Shown here in pieces: positions 1 to 4,524 of a DNA stretch of 5,471 nucleotides; positions within the stretch are counted from its first letter, which is position 1; the number at the start of each line of letters is the position of its first letter. Source of the stretch: Chloroflexota bacterium. GTDB taxonomy: Bacteria > Chloroflexota > Limnocylindria > Limnocylindrales > CSP1-4. The translations under genes were made by a program, and so were the position numbers. Under the pieces are notes generated by a model. It saw only the letters and a list, made by a program, of their open reading frames with translations, did not search any database and was not told the origin of the DNA. The stretch covers positions 1 to 5,471 of the forward strand of contig DAIERN010000108.1 in NCBI GenBank assembly GCA_027346765.1, written 5' to 3'.

Positions 1-16
1 TCTTTGCAGACCACAA

Positions 17-63
17 CTAGCCGACGCGCAGCAGCAGCCCGCAGGCGTCGCTGCGAAAGCTAG
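17..63 (-). terminator. Intergenic inverted-repeat region after the DUF6510 operon, possible terminator
   Basis: Just past the stop of the leftward operon lie nested inverted repeats. CTAGC at 17-21 faces GCTAG at 59-63, and CGACGC at 22-27 faces GCGTCG at 45-50. CGCAGC at 27-32 can pair alternatively with GCTGCG at 50-55. Read leftward, no clear T-run follows, so an intrinsic terminator is only suggested. A plus-strand reading frame ends at the TAG at 18-20. If that is the tail of a convergent gene, the structure would sit between two 3' ends, a usual place for a bidirectional terminator. Too little upstream sequence is available to confirm such a gene. Confidence 0.35.
22..55 (+). repeat. 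Copy 1 of a dispersed intergenic palindromic element
   Basis: Positions 22-35 (CGACGCGCAGCAGC) recur exactly at 3514-3527. The similarity continues at about 14 of 20 aligned positions, including one gap, to position 55. The overall match is about 28 of 34 by hand alignment. Both copies are intergenic, lie close to gene ends and are self-complementary, as expected of a REP-like or terminator-derived element. Confidence 0.45.
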
Positions 64-67
64 AACG

Positions 68-334
68 TCATTCGCTACCCGTCGAGATCGACGCCCCCGC
101 CGCGTGGACCAGGAAGGTTCCATCCGGGCGGCGCACCAGCCGGATGACTATCTCCGAGCACGTGCTGCAGCGCAGGACGATGCCCGGCCCATACATGTCG
201 TAGACACGGAAGGTCCCGACCTGAGCGCGGTTGCCGCAGTGCGCGCATTGGCTGTCTGCCGCGGTCATCTCCCTGCCGAAGACCTCCTGCAGCATCCCTG
301 CCACGGCATTGGCATCGAGCGTGTAGTCGTCCAC
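68..334 (-). CDS. DUF6510 family small zinc-ribbon protein
   Basis: An 88-residue protein of the DUF6510 type; function unknown. The N-terminus (MDDYTLDANAVAGMLQEVFG) matches the conserved opening I recall for this family. Two knuckles follow: C30-x2-C33 (CAHCG) and C56-x2-C59 (CSTC), which should bind one zinc. Between them is a short strand segment (VGTFRVYDMYGPGIVLRC). No signal peptide or membrane segment is seen, so it is probably cytosolic. The GTG start at 332-334 is supported by GGGAG(C) at 341-346 on the minus strand, 6 nt away, and it lies 2 nt after the reductase stop. It is therefore the third gene of the Mo-oxidoreductase operon. Its association with this reductase suggests a role in assembly, metal or cofactor handling, or electron transfer, but nothing in the sequence decides which. 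Family call fairly sure; role unknown. Confidence 0.82.
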   Translation of the reverse strand: MDDYTLDANAVAGMLQEVFGREMTAADSQCAHCGNRAQVGTFRVYDMYGPGIVLRCSTCSEIVIRLVRRPDGTFLVHAAGASISTGSE

Positions 335-336
335 TT

Positions 337-1074
337 CTAGGCTCCCGATGGTCCGAATCGCTCGGTTCGCACCCGGCTGGGGGCCAGGCCCAGCGCAACG
401 AGGCCTGTTGCGGCGACCTCGACGAGCGGCGTCGGCCCGCAGGCAAAGACGCTTGGCTCATTGCCCGCCCCGGCGAGGACTTCGGCCAGCATGGCCTGGT
501 CGATGCGGCGGTTGTAGCCCGTCCAGCCCGGCGGCTGCTCACGTGTCAGCGTTTGAACCACACGCAGGCCGTCATTGCGCGCCGCGACGGCCTCGAGCTC
601 GGCGCGGTAGATGATGTCTGCCGCGGTCTTCGACGAGTAGAGCAGCGTGCACGGCACGCCCGACCCGATCGCTGCCCGGTGGCGCACGATCGCCATCAGC
701 GGCACGATGCCCGAGCCACCCGCGACTAGCAGCAGCGGACCGGTCATGCTGCCGTCCCACACGAAGTAGCCGCCGATTGGCCCGCGCACTTCGAAGCGGT
801 CACCCACGATCACCTCGTCGTGCAGGAACGGTGAGACCTCGCCGCCCGCGACGCGCTCGATGGTCAGCTGGAGCATGCCGTCGCTCATGGGTGCCGACGC
901 GATCGAGTAGCTGCGCTGCGCCTGGTAGCCGTCGGCGGCAGTGAGGCGGATGTCGACATGTTGGCCGGGGCGATGCCCGCTCCAGCCGTCGACGTTGAGC
1001 GAGATGGTCTTGACGTGCGCCGTCTCGTCCTTGAGCGCCGCGACGGTCGCCACCTGCCAGGCAATTCCCGCCAT
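337..1074 (-). CDS. FAD-dependent ferredoxin--NADP(H) reductase-like oxidoreductase
   Basis: A 245-residue flavin reductase of the ferredoxin-NADP reductase superfamily. Residues 1-105 form the FAD-binding barrel. It has RSYS at 54-57 (the RxYS flavin motif) and GGEVSPFL at 77-84 (the loop that holds the FAD pyrophosphate). Residues 112-245 form the pyridine nucleotide domain, with AGGSGIVPL at 118-126, CGP at 212-214 and the typical C-terminal ERFG at 238-241. There is no 2Fe-2S domain and no membrane segment, so electrons must pass to a partner protein. The ATG at 1072-1074 overlaps the TGA of the upstream Mo-oxidoreductase by one base (TGATG), and no good Shine-Dalgarno is seen there. This suggests translation by reinitiation and close to equal production of the two. 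The likely role is to deliver NAD(P)H electrons to that molybdoenzyme. NADH versus NADPH preference cannot be read reliably. Confidence 0.9.
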   Translation of the reverse strand: MAGIAWQVATVAALKDETAHVKTISLNVDGWSGHRPGQHVDIRLTAADGYQAQRSYSIASAPMSDGMLQLTIERVAGGEVSPFLHDEVIVGDRFEVRGPIGGYFVWDGSMTGPLLLVAGGSGIVPLMAIVRHRAAIGSGVPCTLLYSSKTAADIIYRAELEAVAARNDGLRVVQTLTREQPPGWTGYNRRIDQAMLAEVLAGAGNEPSVFACGPTPLVEVAATGLVALGLAPSRVRTERFGPSGA

Positions 1075-1691
1075 CAGTCGCCGCTATAGCGCTCTTCGAG
1101 CCACTGGTCGCCGCGGTTGTGGTAGCCGAAACCCTCCCAGAAGCCGGGCACGTCTTTCTCGACGATGCGCAGGCCGCGGATCCACTTGGCGCTCTTCCAG
1201 AAGTAGCGGCCGGGCACAACGAGCCGCGCCGGTCCGCCGTGCTCGGGCGCGAGCGGCGCCCCGTCATAGCCGTACGCCAAGAACGCCTGGTCGTTGACGA
1301 CGTCGGCGATGGGCAGGTTCGTGGTGTAGCCGCCATCGCAGTAGGCGATGACGAAAGCCGCCTTGGGATCGAGCTGCACCTCAGCCAGGAGCGTATCGAC
1401 GCTCACCCCGTGCCAGCGCATGTCGAGCTTGGTCCACTTGGTGACGCAGCTGATGTCGACCACGTACTCGCGCGACGGCAGTGACTGGAACTCGCTCCAC
1501 GTCCACTCAACGGGCTGCGCGACGAGGCCTTCGACGCGCAGCGTCCACGCATCCAGCGGCGTGTGCGGCGTTGGGCCGGCCGACAGAACCGGGAAATCAG
1601 TCGTCAGATATTGGCCCGGCGGAGTGCGGTTGCCACGCTCGGCCGGGCCGCGCCGGCCAACGAAACCACGCGTCACGAGGCGCCCATTCAT
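1074..1691 (-). CDS. Cytoplasmic sulfite oxidase-like molybdopterin-dependent oxidoreductase
   Basis: A 205-residue protein with a single molybdopterin-binding domain of the sulfite oxidase fold (COG2041, YuiH-like branch). The opening GQYLTTDFPVLSAGPTP (26-42) is typical of this branch. C82 in ISCVTKW (80-86) is the expected cysteine ligand of molybdenum. Other family features are the DGGYTTNLPI stretch, HGGPARLVVPGRYFWKSAKW in the middle and a GFGYHNRGDQW tail. There is no Tat or Sec signal, no heme domain and no dimerisation domain, unlike periplasmic MsrP or eukaryotic sulfite oxidase. It is therefore likely to act in the cytosol with the flavin reductase next to it. The physiological substrate of this branch is not established; an oxo-transfer to or from an S- or N-oxide is a guess. 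The ATG at 1689-1691 is the first gene of the leftward operon. A weak TAGG precedes it and a -10-like TAGGCT (1701-1706, minus) lies 9 nt upstream. Confidence 0.92.
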   Translation of the reverse strand: MNGRLVTRGFVGRRGPAERGNRTPPGQYLTTDFPVLSAGPTPHTPLDAWTLRVEGLVAQPVEWTWSEFQSLPSREYVVDISCVTKWTKLDMRWHGVSVDTLLAEVQLDPKAAFVIAYCDGGYTTNLPIADVVNDQAFLAYGYDGAPLAPEHGGPARLVVPGRYFWKSAKWIRGLRIVEKDVPGFWEGFGYHNRGDQWLEERYSGD

Positions 1692-1736
1692 GGTGCGCGA
1701 AGCCTAGCCGCCCCGTTGCCCGCACGCGACACCTCG

Positions 1737-1766
1737 TTGCGCCGTGCTTGACGGCGGCTCTATAGT
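1737..1766 (+). promoter_or_regulatory. Candidate promoter for the double zinc-ribbon gene
   Basis: TATAGT at 1761-1766 differs from the TATAAT consensus at one base. With an 18-bp spacer, TTGCGC at 1737-1742 offers a half-matching -35. Transcription would begin near 1773-1775, giving either a nearly leaderless message for the GTG at 1778 or a leader of about 70 nt for the GTG at 1844. It lies in the 86-bp gap between the divergent genes (to GTG 1778). Confidence 0.5.
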
Positions 1767-1827
1767 CCCGCCGACTCGTGCCGACGCAGGGAGGGAGCAC
1801 GGGAGAGGGAAACAACTCGTATCGGTC

Positions 1828-1832
1828 GGAGG
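1828..1832 (+). promoter_or_regulatory. Ribosome binding site favouring the GTG start at 1844
   Basis: GGAGG stands 11 nt before the GTG at 1844. The spacing is slightly long, but this is the best purine-rich site in the region. No comparable site precedes the earlier in-frame GTG at 1778. Confidence 0.4.
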
Positions 1833-1843
1833 CTATTTCTTCG

Positions 1844-2239
1844 GTGTACACGGATCGGACGATCACCTGCGCGGACTGCGGGCAGGAATTCACATTCACT
1901 GCGGGTGAGCAGGAGTTCTACGCCCAACGGGGCTTCACCGAGCCGCCCAAGCGGTGTCCATCGGACCGCGCGCTGCGCAAGGCGCAGCGTGGCGGTAGCG
2001 GCGCCCGCGACGGTGGCGATGGCGGGCGTTACGGCGCGTCGTCGTACGACGGCGGCTATTCGTCGTCCTTCGCCGGCGCGCCGGCGGGCTATTCGAGCGG
2101 CGGCGGCTATCGCGAGCGACGGCCGCGCGAGCTGTTCGAGGCGGTCTGCGCTGACTGCGGCAAGACCGCCAGCGTGCCGTTCCGGCCGACCGGCAATAAG
2201 CCGGTCTATTGCAGCGACTGCTTCCAGAACCACCGCTAG
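1844..2239 (+). CDS. Double zinc-ribbon protein with a Gly/Tyr/Ser-rich linker
   Basis: A 131-residue protein with two zinc-binding ends and a low-complexity middle. The N-terminal ribbon has C9-x2-C12, then the conserved EFTFTAGEQEFYAQRGF block, then C38. The usual partner cysteine at position 41 is aspartate here (RCPSDR). Residues 50-95 are rich in Gly, Ser, Tyr and Arg, resembling disordered RNA-binding linkers. The C-terminal ribbon has C102-x2-C105 and C123-x2-C126 around VPFRPTGNKPVYCSDCF, a recurrent bacterial motif. No membrane segment is present; a cytosolic nucleic-acid or protein contact is plausible but unproven. I chose the GTG at 1844 because homologous ribbons begin a few residues before the first CxxC, and a GGAGG precedes it. 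An in-frame GTG at 1778 would add 22 polar, unconserved-looking residues. A GC hairpin follows the stop. Confidence 0.82.
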   Translation: MYTDRTITCADCGQEFTFTAGEQEFYAQRGFTEPPKRCPSDRALRKAQRGGSGARDGGDGGRYGASSYDGGYSSSFAGAPAGYSSGGGYRERRPRELFEAVCADCGKTASVPFRPTGNKPVYCSDCFQNHR

Positions 2240-2255
2240 TTCCTTGCGCGACATG

Positions 2256-2281
2256 GGGCGCGCTTTGTCCACAGCGCGCCC
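2256..2281 (+). terminator. Strong GC hairpin after the zinc-ribbon gene
   Basis: GGGCGCGCT at 2256-2264 pairs perfectly with AGCGCGCCC at 2273-2281, giving a 9-bp stem with an 8-nt loop, starting 17 bases after the stop codon. No T-run follows, so it may end transcription weakly or protect the 3' end of the message. Confidence 0.5.
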
Positions 2282-2290
2282 AACTCTCCG

Positions 2291-2323
2291 GTGATCCCGG
2301 CGTAAGCGCCCGGTAAGCGGTGC
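2291..2323 (+). promoter_or_regulatory. Candidate operator of helically phased 11-bp direct repeats
   Basis: GTAAGCG occurs at 2302-2308 and again at 2313-2319, exactly 11 bp apart. A degenerate third copy, GTGATCC, sits 11 bp earlier at 2291-2297. Eight bases after the last copy is a -10-like TAGAGT (2328-2333), and the translation start is at 2376. Response regulators of the OmpR/PhoB class bind such direct repeats overlapping the -35 region. The arrangement fits that class, but the regulator is unknown and no conventional -35 is seen, which is what an activator-dependent promoter would show. Confidence 0.4.
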
Positions 2324-2365
2324 TGCCTAGAGTCGGGAGGTCGTCCCGTCCGCCGGGCAGTCATC

Positions 2366-2372
2366 GGAGGAG
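2366..2372 (+). promoter_or_regulatory. Ribosome binding site of the 50-residue membrane protein
   Basis: GGAGGAG ends 3 nt before the ATG, with its GGAGG core 5 nt away. It is the clearest Shine-Dalgarno in the window and the main support for the short gene behind it. Confidence 0.6.
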
Positions 2373-2375
2373 TCA

Positions 2376-2528
2376 ATGAACGTCCTTGCCTTGCGCCTGT
2401 TTCAGCCTGCCTTGATCGCGCTGGCGGGTGCGCTGCTGGCGCAGATCATCCTTGCCATTGCCTTGGCGAGTGGCATCGCCGCGCTCCCGACCGCGCAACT
2501 CGACGTGGCCCCCTTCCGCTGGGCGTAG
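2376..2528 (+). CDS. Small single-pass membrane protein (50 residues), unrecognised
   Basis: ATG at 2376 to TAG at 2526-2528 encodes 50 residues. After a short basic N-terminus (MNVLALRLFQP) comes one hydrophobic helix of about 25 residues (roughly 11-36, rich in Ala, Leu and Ile). A short polar tail ends in DVAPFRWA. A strong GGAGGAG precedes the start, and phased direct repeats lie further upstream. I do not recognise the family. The protein could be a small subunit or stabiliser of a membrane complex, or a signal-anchored exported peptide. The next gene, 39 nt downstream, is a membrane-anchored copper protein, so a shared membrane-redox role is possible but inferred only from position. A real gene is likely because the Shine-Dalgarno, the spacing and a coherent membrane helix agree. 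No conserved motif confirms it. Confidence 0.65.
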   Translation: MNVLALRLFQPALIALAGALLAQIILAIALASGIAALPTAQLDVAPFRWA

Positions 2529-2555
2529 GTCACAGGCAGCTCGCCCGCGGACGCT

Positions 2556-2561
2556 TAAAGT
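2556..2561 (+). promoter_or_regulatory. Possible -10 element for a leaderless cupredoxin message
   Basis: TAAAGT matches the -10 consensus at four of six bases and ends 6 nt before the GTG at 2568. Transcription would then begin at or next to the start codon. No good -35 is visible, and the only purine run (AGGGG) abuts the GTG, too close for a normal ribosome site. Confidence 0.35.
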
Positions 2562-2567
2562 CAGGGG

Positions 2568-3122
2568 GTGAATGCCGAAGAGGGTGACGCTCCCCAGCCT
2601 GGCGGCGCGCGGCACGTGTCGCGCTGGCCGGTCATCGTGCTCGTCGTTGGTCTGGGGCTCGCCGCGGGATTGGTGCTGATCGGCGCCAACCTCGCCGCGC
2701 AGCCGGTGGCGTCGCCGCCCATCGGCAGTCCCGGGACGGCAGCGCAGCCACGCGCCGTGACGATCATCATGCGCGACTACCACTTCGATCCAACGCCGCT
2801 CTACCTGTTTCGCGGCGAGACGATCCGGCTCACGGTGCTCAATGCCGGCATGCTCGAGCACGAGCTCGTCCTGGGTGACGAGGCCGTTCAGAGCCAATGG
2901 GCGATCGTCGATGCCGCGGCCTCGCCGGGGACGCCGTTCGCGACCGCGCCGCCGGCCTCGACGCCAGCCGGAATCGGTGGATTGCGCGTCGTGCTTCCGT
3001 CGGGTGGGACGACAACCGTCCTGTATGAGGTCCCGGACCAGGGCAACGTGCTACTGCTGTGCAATCTGCCGGGCCACCAGGAGCACGGCATGGTGGGCGA
3101 TGTCGTGCTGGAGTCGCGCTAA
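2568..3122 (+). CDS. Membrane-anchored cupredoxin (plastocyanin-like type 1 copper protein)
   Basis: A 184-residue protein. Residues 20-42 form one hydrophobic helix after a short polar, basic-edged N-terminus. The bulk should therefore face outside the cytoplasm, held by an uncleaved anchor. An Ala/Pro/Ser linker (43-62) leads to the cupredoxin fold (about 63-184). The type 1 copper ligands are visible: H98 in LEHEL, then C165 (LLCNLPGH), H170 and M175 (GMVG). Residues 105-138, between H98 and the C-terminal ligand loop, form an Ala/Pro/Gly-rich insertion longer than in plain plastocyanins. The protein probably carries single electrons at the membrane; its partners are unknown. It lies after the 50-residue membrane protein and 57 nt before a ferredoxin gene. 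The GTG at 2568 keeps the whole anchor. An in-frame GTG at 2616 would also keep it and cannot be excluded. Confidence 0.85.
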   Translation: MNAEEGDAPQPGGARHVSRWPVIVLVVGLGLAAGLVLIGANLAAQPVASPPIGSPGTAAQPRAVTIIMRDYHFDPTPLYLFRGETIRLTVLNAGMLEHELVLGDEAVQSQWAIVDAAASPGTPFATAPPASTPAGIGGLRVVLPSGGTTTVLYEVPDQGNVLLLCNLPGHQEHGMVGDVVLESR

Positions 3123-3123
3123 G

Positions 3124-3183
3124 ATGGGCCTCGAACCAGTCACCCAGATCCCCGCTGCGACGCTTCAGGAGACCCTTCCTTGA
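3124..3183 (+). other. Possible 19-residue upstream peptide overlapping the ferredoxin start
   Basis: ATG at 3124 opens MGLEPVTQIPAATLQETLP and stops at TGA 3181-3183. That stop overlaps the ferredoxin TTG as TTGA. GGAG at 3110-3113 is 10 nt before the ATG. It could couple ferredoxin translation to the cupredoxin message. Length and composition alone do not prove it is translated. Confidence 0.15.
3167..3172 (+). promoter_or_regulatory. Ribosome binding site fixing the TTG start of the ferredoxin
   Basis: AGGAGA ends 7 nt before the TTG at 3180. No ATG or GTG near the conserved N-terminus competes in that frame. Confidence 0.6.
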
Positions 3184-3470
3184 CCTACGTCATCGCCGAG
3201 CCATGCATCGACGTCATCGATCAGTCGTGCGTGTCGGTCTGCCCGGTCGACTGCATCCACTTCGACCAGGGCACCGATCGGATGCTTTACATCGATCCCG
3301 ACGAGTGCATCGACTGTGGCGCGTGCGAGCCGGAGTGCCCGGTGAACGCGATCTACCCGGAAGACTCACTGCCGGGTGAGTGGGCCCAGTACACTGAGCT
3401 CAACGCGCGCTGGTTCAAGGACAAGCCATCGGCGCGAGCCACCGTCGACGAGTGGAAGCCGCCCGCCTGA
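3180..3470 (+). CDS. fdxA: 7Fe ferredoxin (one 3Fe-4S and one 4Fe-4S cluster)
   Basis: A 96-residue cytosolic electron carrier beginning TYVIAEPCID after a TTG start, which is backed by a well-spaced AGGAGA. By analogy with Azotobacter ferredoxin I, C9, C17 and C53 should hold the 3Fe-4S cluster, and C21, C43, C46 and C49 the 4Fe-4S cluster. C25 (CPVDC) is the extra conserved cysteine. The cysteine found at the fourth position of a classical 8Fe motif is V12 here (CIDVIDQSC), which supports the 7Fe assignment. The C-terminal extension with EW and LNARWF is typical of bacterial FdxA. The gene follows the cupredoxin by 57 nt and may share its message. No partner is evident; it could serve the reductase on the other strand, but nothing shows that. 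Symbol given by family similarity. Confidence 0.93.
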   Translation: MTYVIAEPCIDVIDQSCVSVCPVDCIHFDQGTDRMLYIDPDECIDCGACEPECPVNAIYPEDSLPGEWAQYTELNARWFKDKPSARATVDEWKPPA

Positions 3471-3495
3471 GTCGTTAACCGGCTGGATCATTCGC

Positions 3496-3515
3496 CGCCT
3501 GCCGCGCAGCAGGCG
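3496..3515 (+). terminator. GC hairpin after the ferredoxin gene
   Basis: CGCCTGC at 3496-3502 pairs perfectly with GCAGGCG at 3509-3515 around a 6-nt loop, starting 25 bases past the ferredoxin stop. A second stem follows at 3523-3545. Neither has a T-run, so termination would be weak or factor-dependent. The rest of the 112-base gap holds no open frame with a start signal. Confidence 0.4.
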
Positions 3516-3546
3516 ACGCGCAGCAGCGGCTCGCAAGCCGCCTGCG
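3514..3546 (+). repeat. Copy 2 of the dispersed intergenic palindromic element
   Basis: This copy shares 14 exact bases with positions 22-35 and about 28 of 34 aligned positions overall. It folds on itself: GCAG(C)GGCT at 3523-3531 pairs with AGCCG and CTGC at 3536-3545, with one bulged base and a 4-nt loop. It lies between the ferredoxin and cobalamin-binding-like genes, in the same plus-strand orientation as copy 1. Confidence 0.45.
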
Positions 3547-3569
3547 GAGTCAACAAGCCTCACTCGGCA

Positions 3570-3575
3570 TATGCT
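3570..3575 (+). promoter_or_regulatory. Possible -10 element for a leaderless cobalamin-binding-like gene
   Basis: TATGCT matches the -10 consensus at four of six bases and ends 7 nt before the ATG at 3583, so transcription could begin at the start codon. No Shine-Dalgarno is present upstream, which fits a leaderless message. No convincing -35 is seen. Confidence 0.4.
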
Positions 3576-3582
3576 CGTTGCG

Positions 3583-4524
3583 ATGCGCATCGTGTCGCTG
3601 CTGCCGTCGGCCACGGAAATCGTGTACGCGCTTGGGCTGGGCGACGAGCTAGTTGGGCGGACGCACGAATGCGACTTCCCCGCGGACGTTGCCGGCGTCC
3701 CGGTCATGACGTCGGATCTGGGCGGGCAGCCCAACGCGACCAGCCGCGAGATCAACGATCGGGTCGCGCATTCGATCCATGGCGGATCCTCGATCTACGC
3801 CCTTGATCTCGACGCGCTTGAAGCGGCCGACCCGGACCTGATCCTGACCCAGGAGCTGTGCTCGGTCTGCGCGGTGTCGTACCGCGAGGTCTCTGACGCG
3901 GTGCGCCGGCTCGACAGCGACGCGACCGTGATCAGCCTCGAGCCGACGTCGATCGAGGGCATCTTCAACACCATCTCGACGGTGGGCGCGATGGCTGAGG
4001 CGGAGGACGAGGCGGTGGGCCTGGTCGAGATCCTGCGCGAGCGGCTGGCCCAGATCGAGAACCGCGTGCTGGAACGCCGGCTGGCCGGAATCGCCGCGCA
4101 TAGAGTGGTCTGCCTCGAGTGGCTCGACCCTCCGTTCGCGTCGGGCCACTGGGTGCCCGAGCAGGTGCGCCGGGCGGGTGGCTGGGACCTCCTGGGAGCG
4201 CTGGGCCAGCCGGCGCGCGAAACGACGTGGCTCGACGTGCGCGATGTCGAGCCGGAGCAGCTGCTGTTGATGCCGTGCGGCTTTGACGCTCCCCGGACTG
4301 CCGACGAGTGGCGCCGCGGCCGCGCCATGCGCCCTGCATGGCTCGAATCGCTCGCCGCGGTGCGCAACGGCGAGGTCTACGCGCTCAATGGCTCGGCGTA
4401 CTTCTCCCGGCCGGGCCCGCGCGTCGTGGACGGCATCGCCCTCCTGGCAGAGCTGTTCGATCCGGGCCAGTTCACCGACGACGTGCCGGCTGATGCCTGG
4501 CTGCCGGTCGAGGTCCCCGCTTGA
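3583..4524 (+). CDS. Cytoplasmic cobalamin-binding-like protein (BtuF/TroA helical-backbone fold)
   Basis: A 313-residue protein of the periplasmic-binding-protein-like group COG0614, in the branch usually labelled cobalamin-binding protein. The opening MRIVSLLPSATEIVYALG (1-18) is the family signature. The core also has HECDFP (28-33), a TQELCSVCAVS segment with C93 and C96, and EWLDPPFASGHWVPE (179-193), which lies where BtuF contacts its ligand. A second alpha/beta lobe ends with ALNGSAYFSRPGPRVVDGI. Unlike BtuF, it has no signal peptide or lipobox and no permease or ATPase gene beside it. It therefore probably works in the cytosol rather than in uptake. The ATG at 3583 fits the signature; an open frame upstream from 3376 lies in the ferredoxin gene. 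Its stop overlaps the next gene's start (TTGA), tying it to a zinc-ribbon methyltransferase. Corrinoid binding itself is inferred. Confidence 0.88.
   Translation: MRIVSLLPSATEIVYALGLGDELVGRTHECDFPADVAGVPVMTSDLGGQPNATSREINDRVAHSIHGGSSIYALDLDALEAADPDLILTQELCSVCAVSYREVSDAVRRLDSDATVISLEPTSIEGIFNTISTVGAMAEAEDEAVGLVEILRERLAQIENRVLERRLAGIAAHRVVCLEWLDPPFASGHWVPEQVRRAGGWDLLGALGQPARETTWLDVRDVEPEQLLLMPCGFDAPRTADEWRRGRAMRPAWLESLAAVRNGEVYALNGSAYFSRPGPRVVDGIALLAELFDPGQFTDDVPADAWLPVEVPA
4509..4514 (+). promoter_or_regulatory. Ribosome binding site for the zinc-ribbon methyltransferase
   Basis: CGAGGT, inside the end of the upstream gene, lies 6 nt before the TTG at 4521 and supports this start. The start overlaps the upstream TGA by three bases within TTGA. 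Confidence 0.5.

Noticed and set aside
1748..1766. TTGACG at 1748-1753 as a -35 for the TATAGT at 1761
   Set aside because: The spacer is only 7 bp, far from the usual 16-18, so TTGCGC at 1737 is the better, though weaker-matching, partner.
2373..2897. A 174-residue minus-strand frame across the 50-residue membrane protein and the cupredoxin start
   Set aside because: Its composition is charged and low in motifs. The plus strand there has two better-supported genes with a ribosome site and copper ligands.
3376..3582. Upstream extension of the cobalamin-binding-like reading frame to an ATG at 3376
   Set aside because: It lies inside the ferredoxin gene and the hairpin-rich gap and encodes Arg/Ser/Pro-rich residues without family similarity. 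The conserved family N-terminus begins at 3583.
3649..4367. Long open frames on the minus strand opposite the cobalamin-binding-like gene
   Set aside because: They are Arg/Ser-rich antisense shadows typical of GC-rich DNA. They lack ribosome sites and recognisable motifs, while the plus-strand frame has a clear family.
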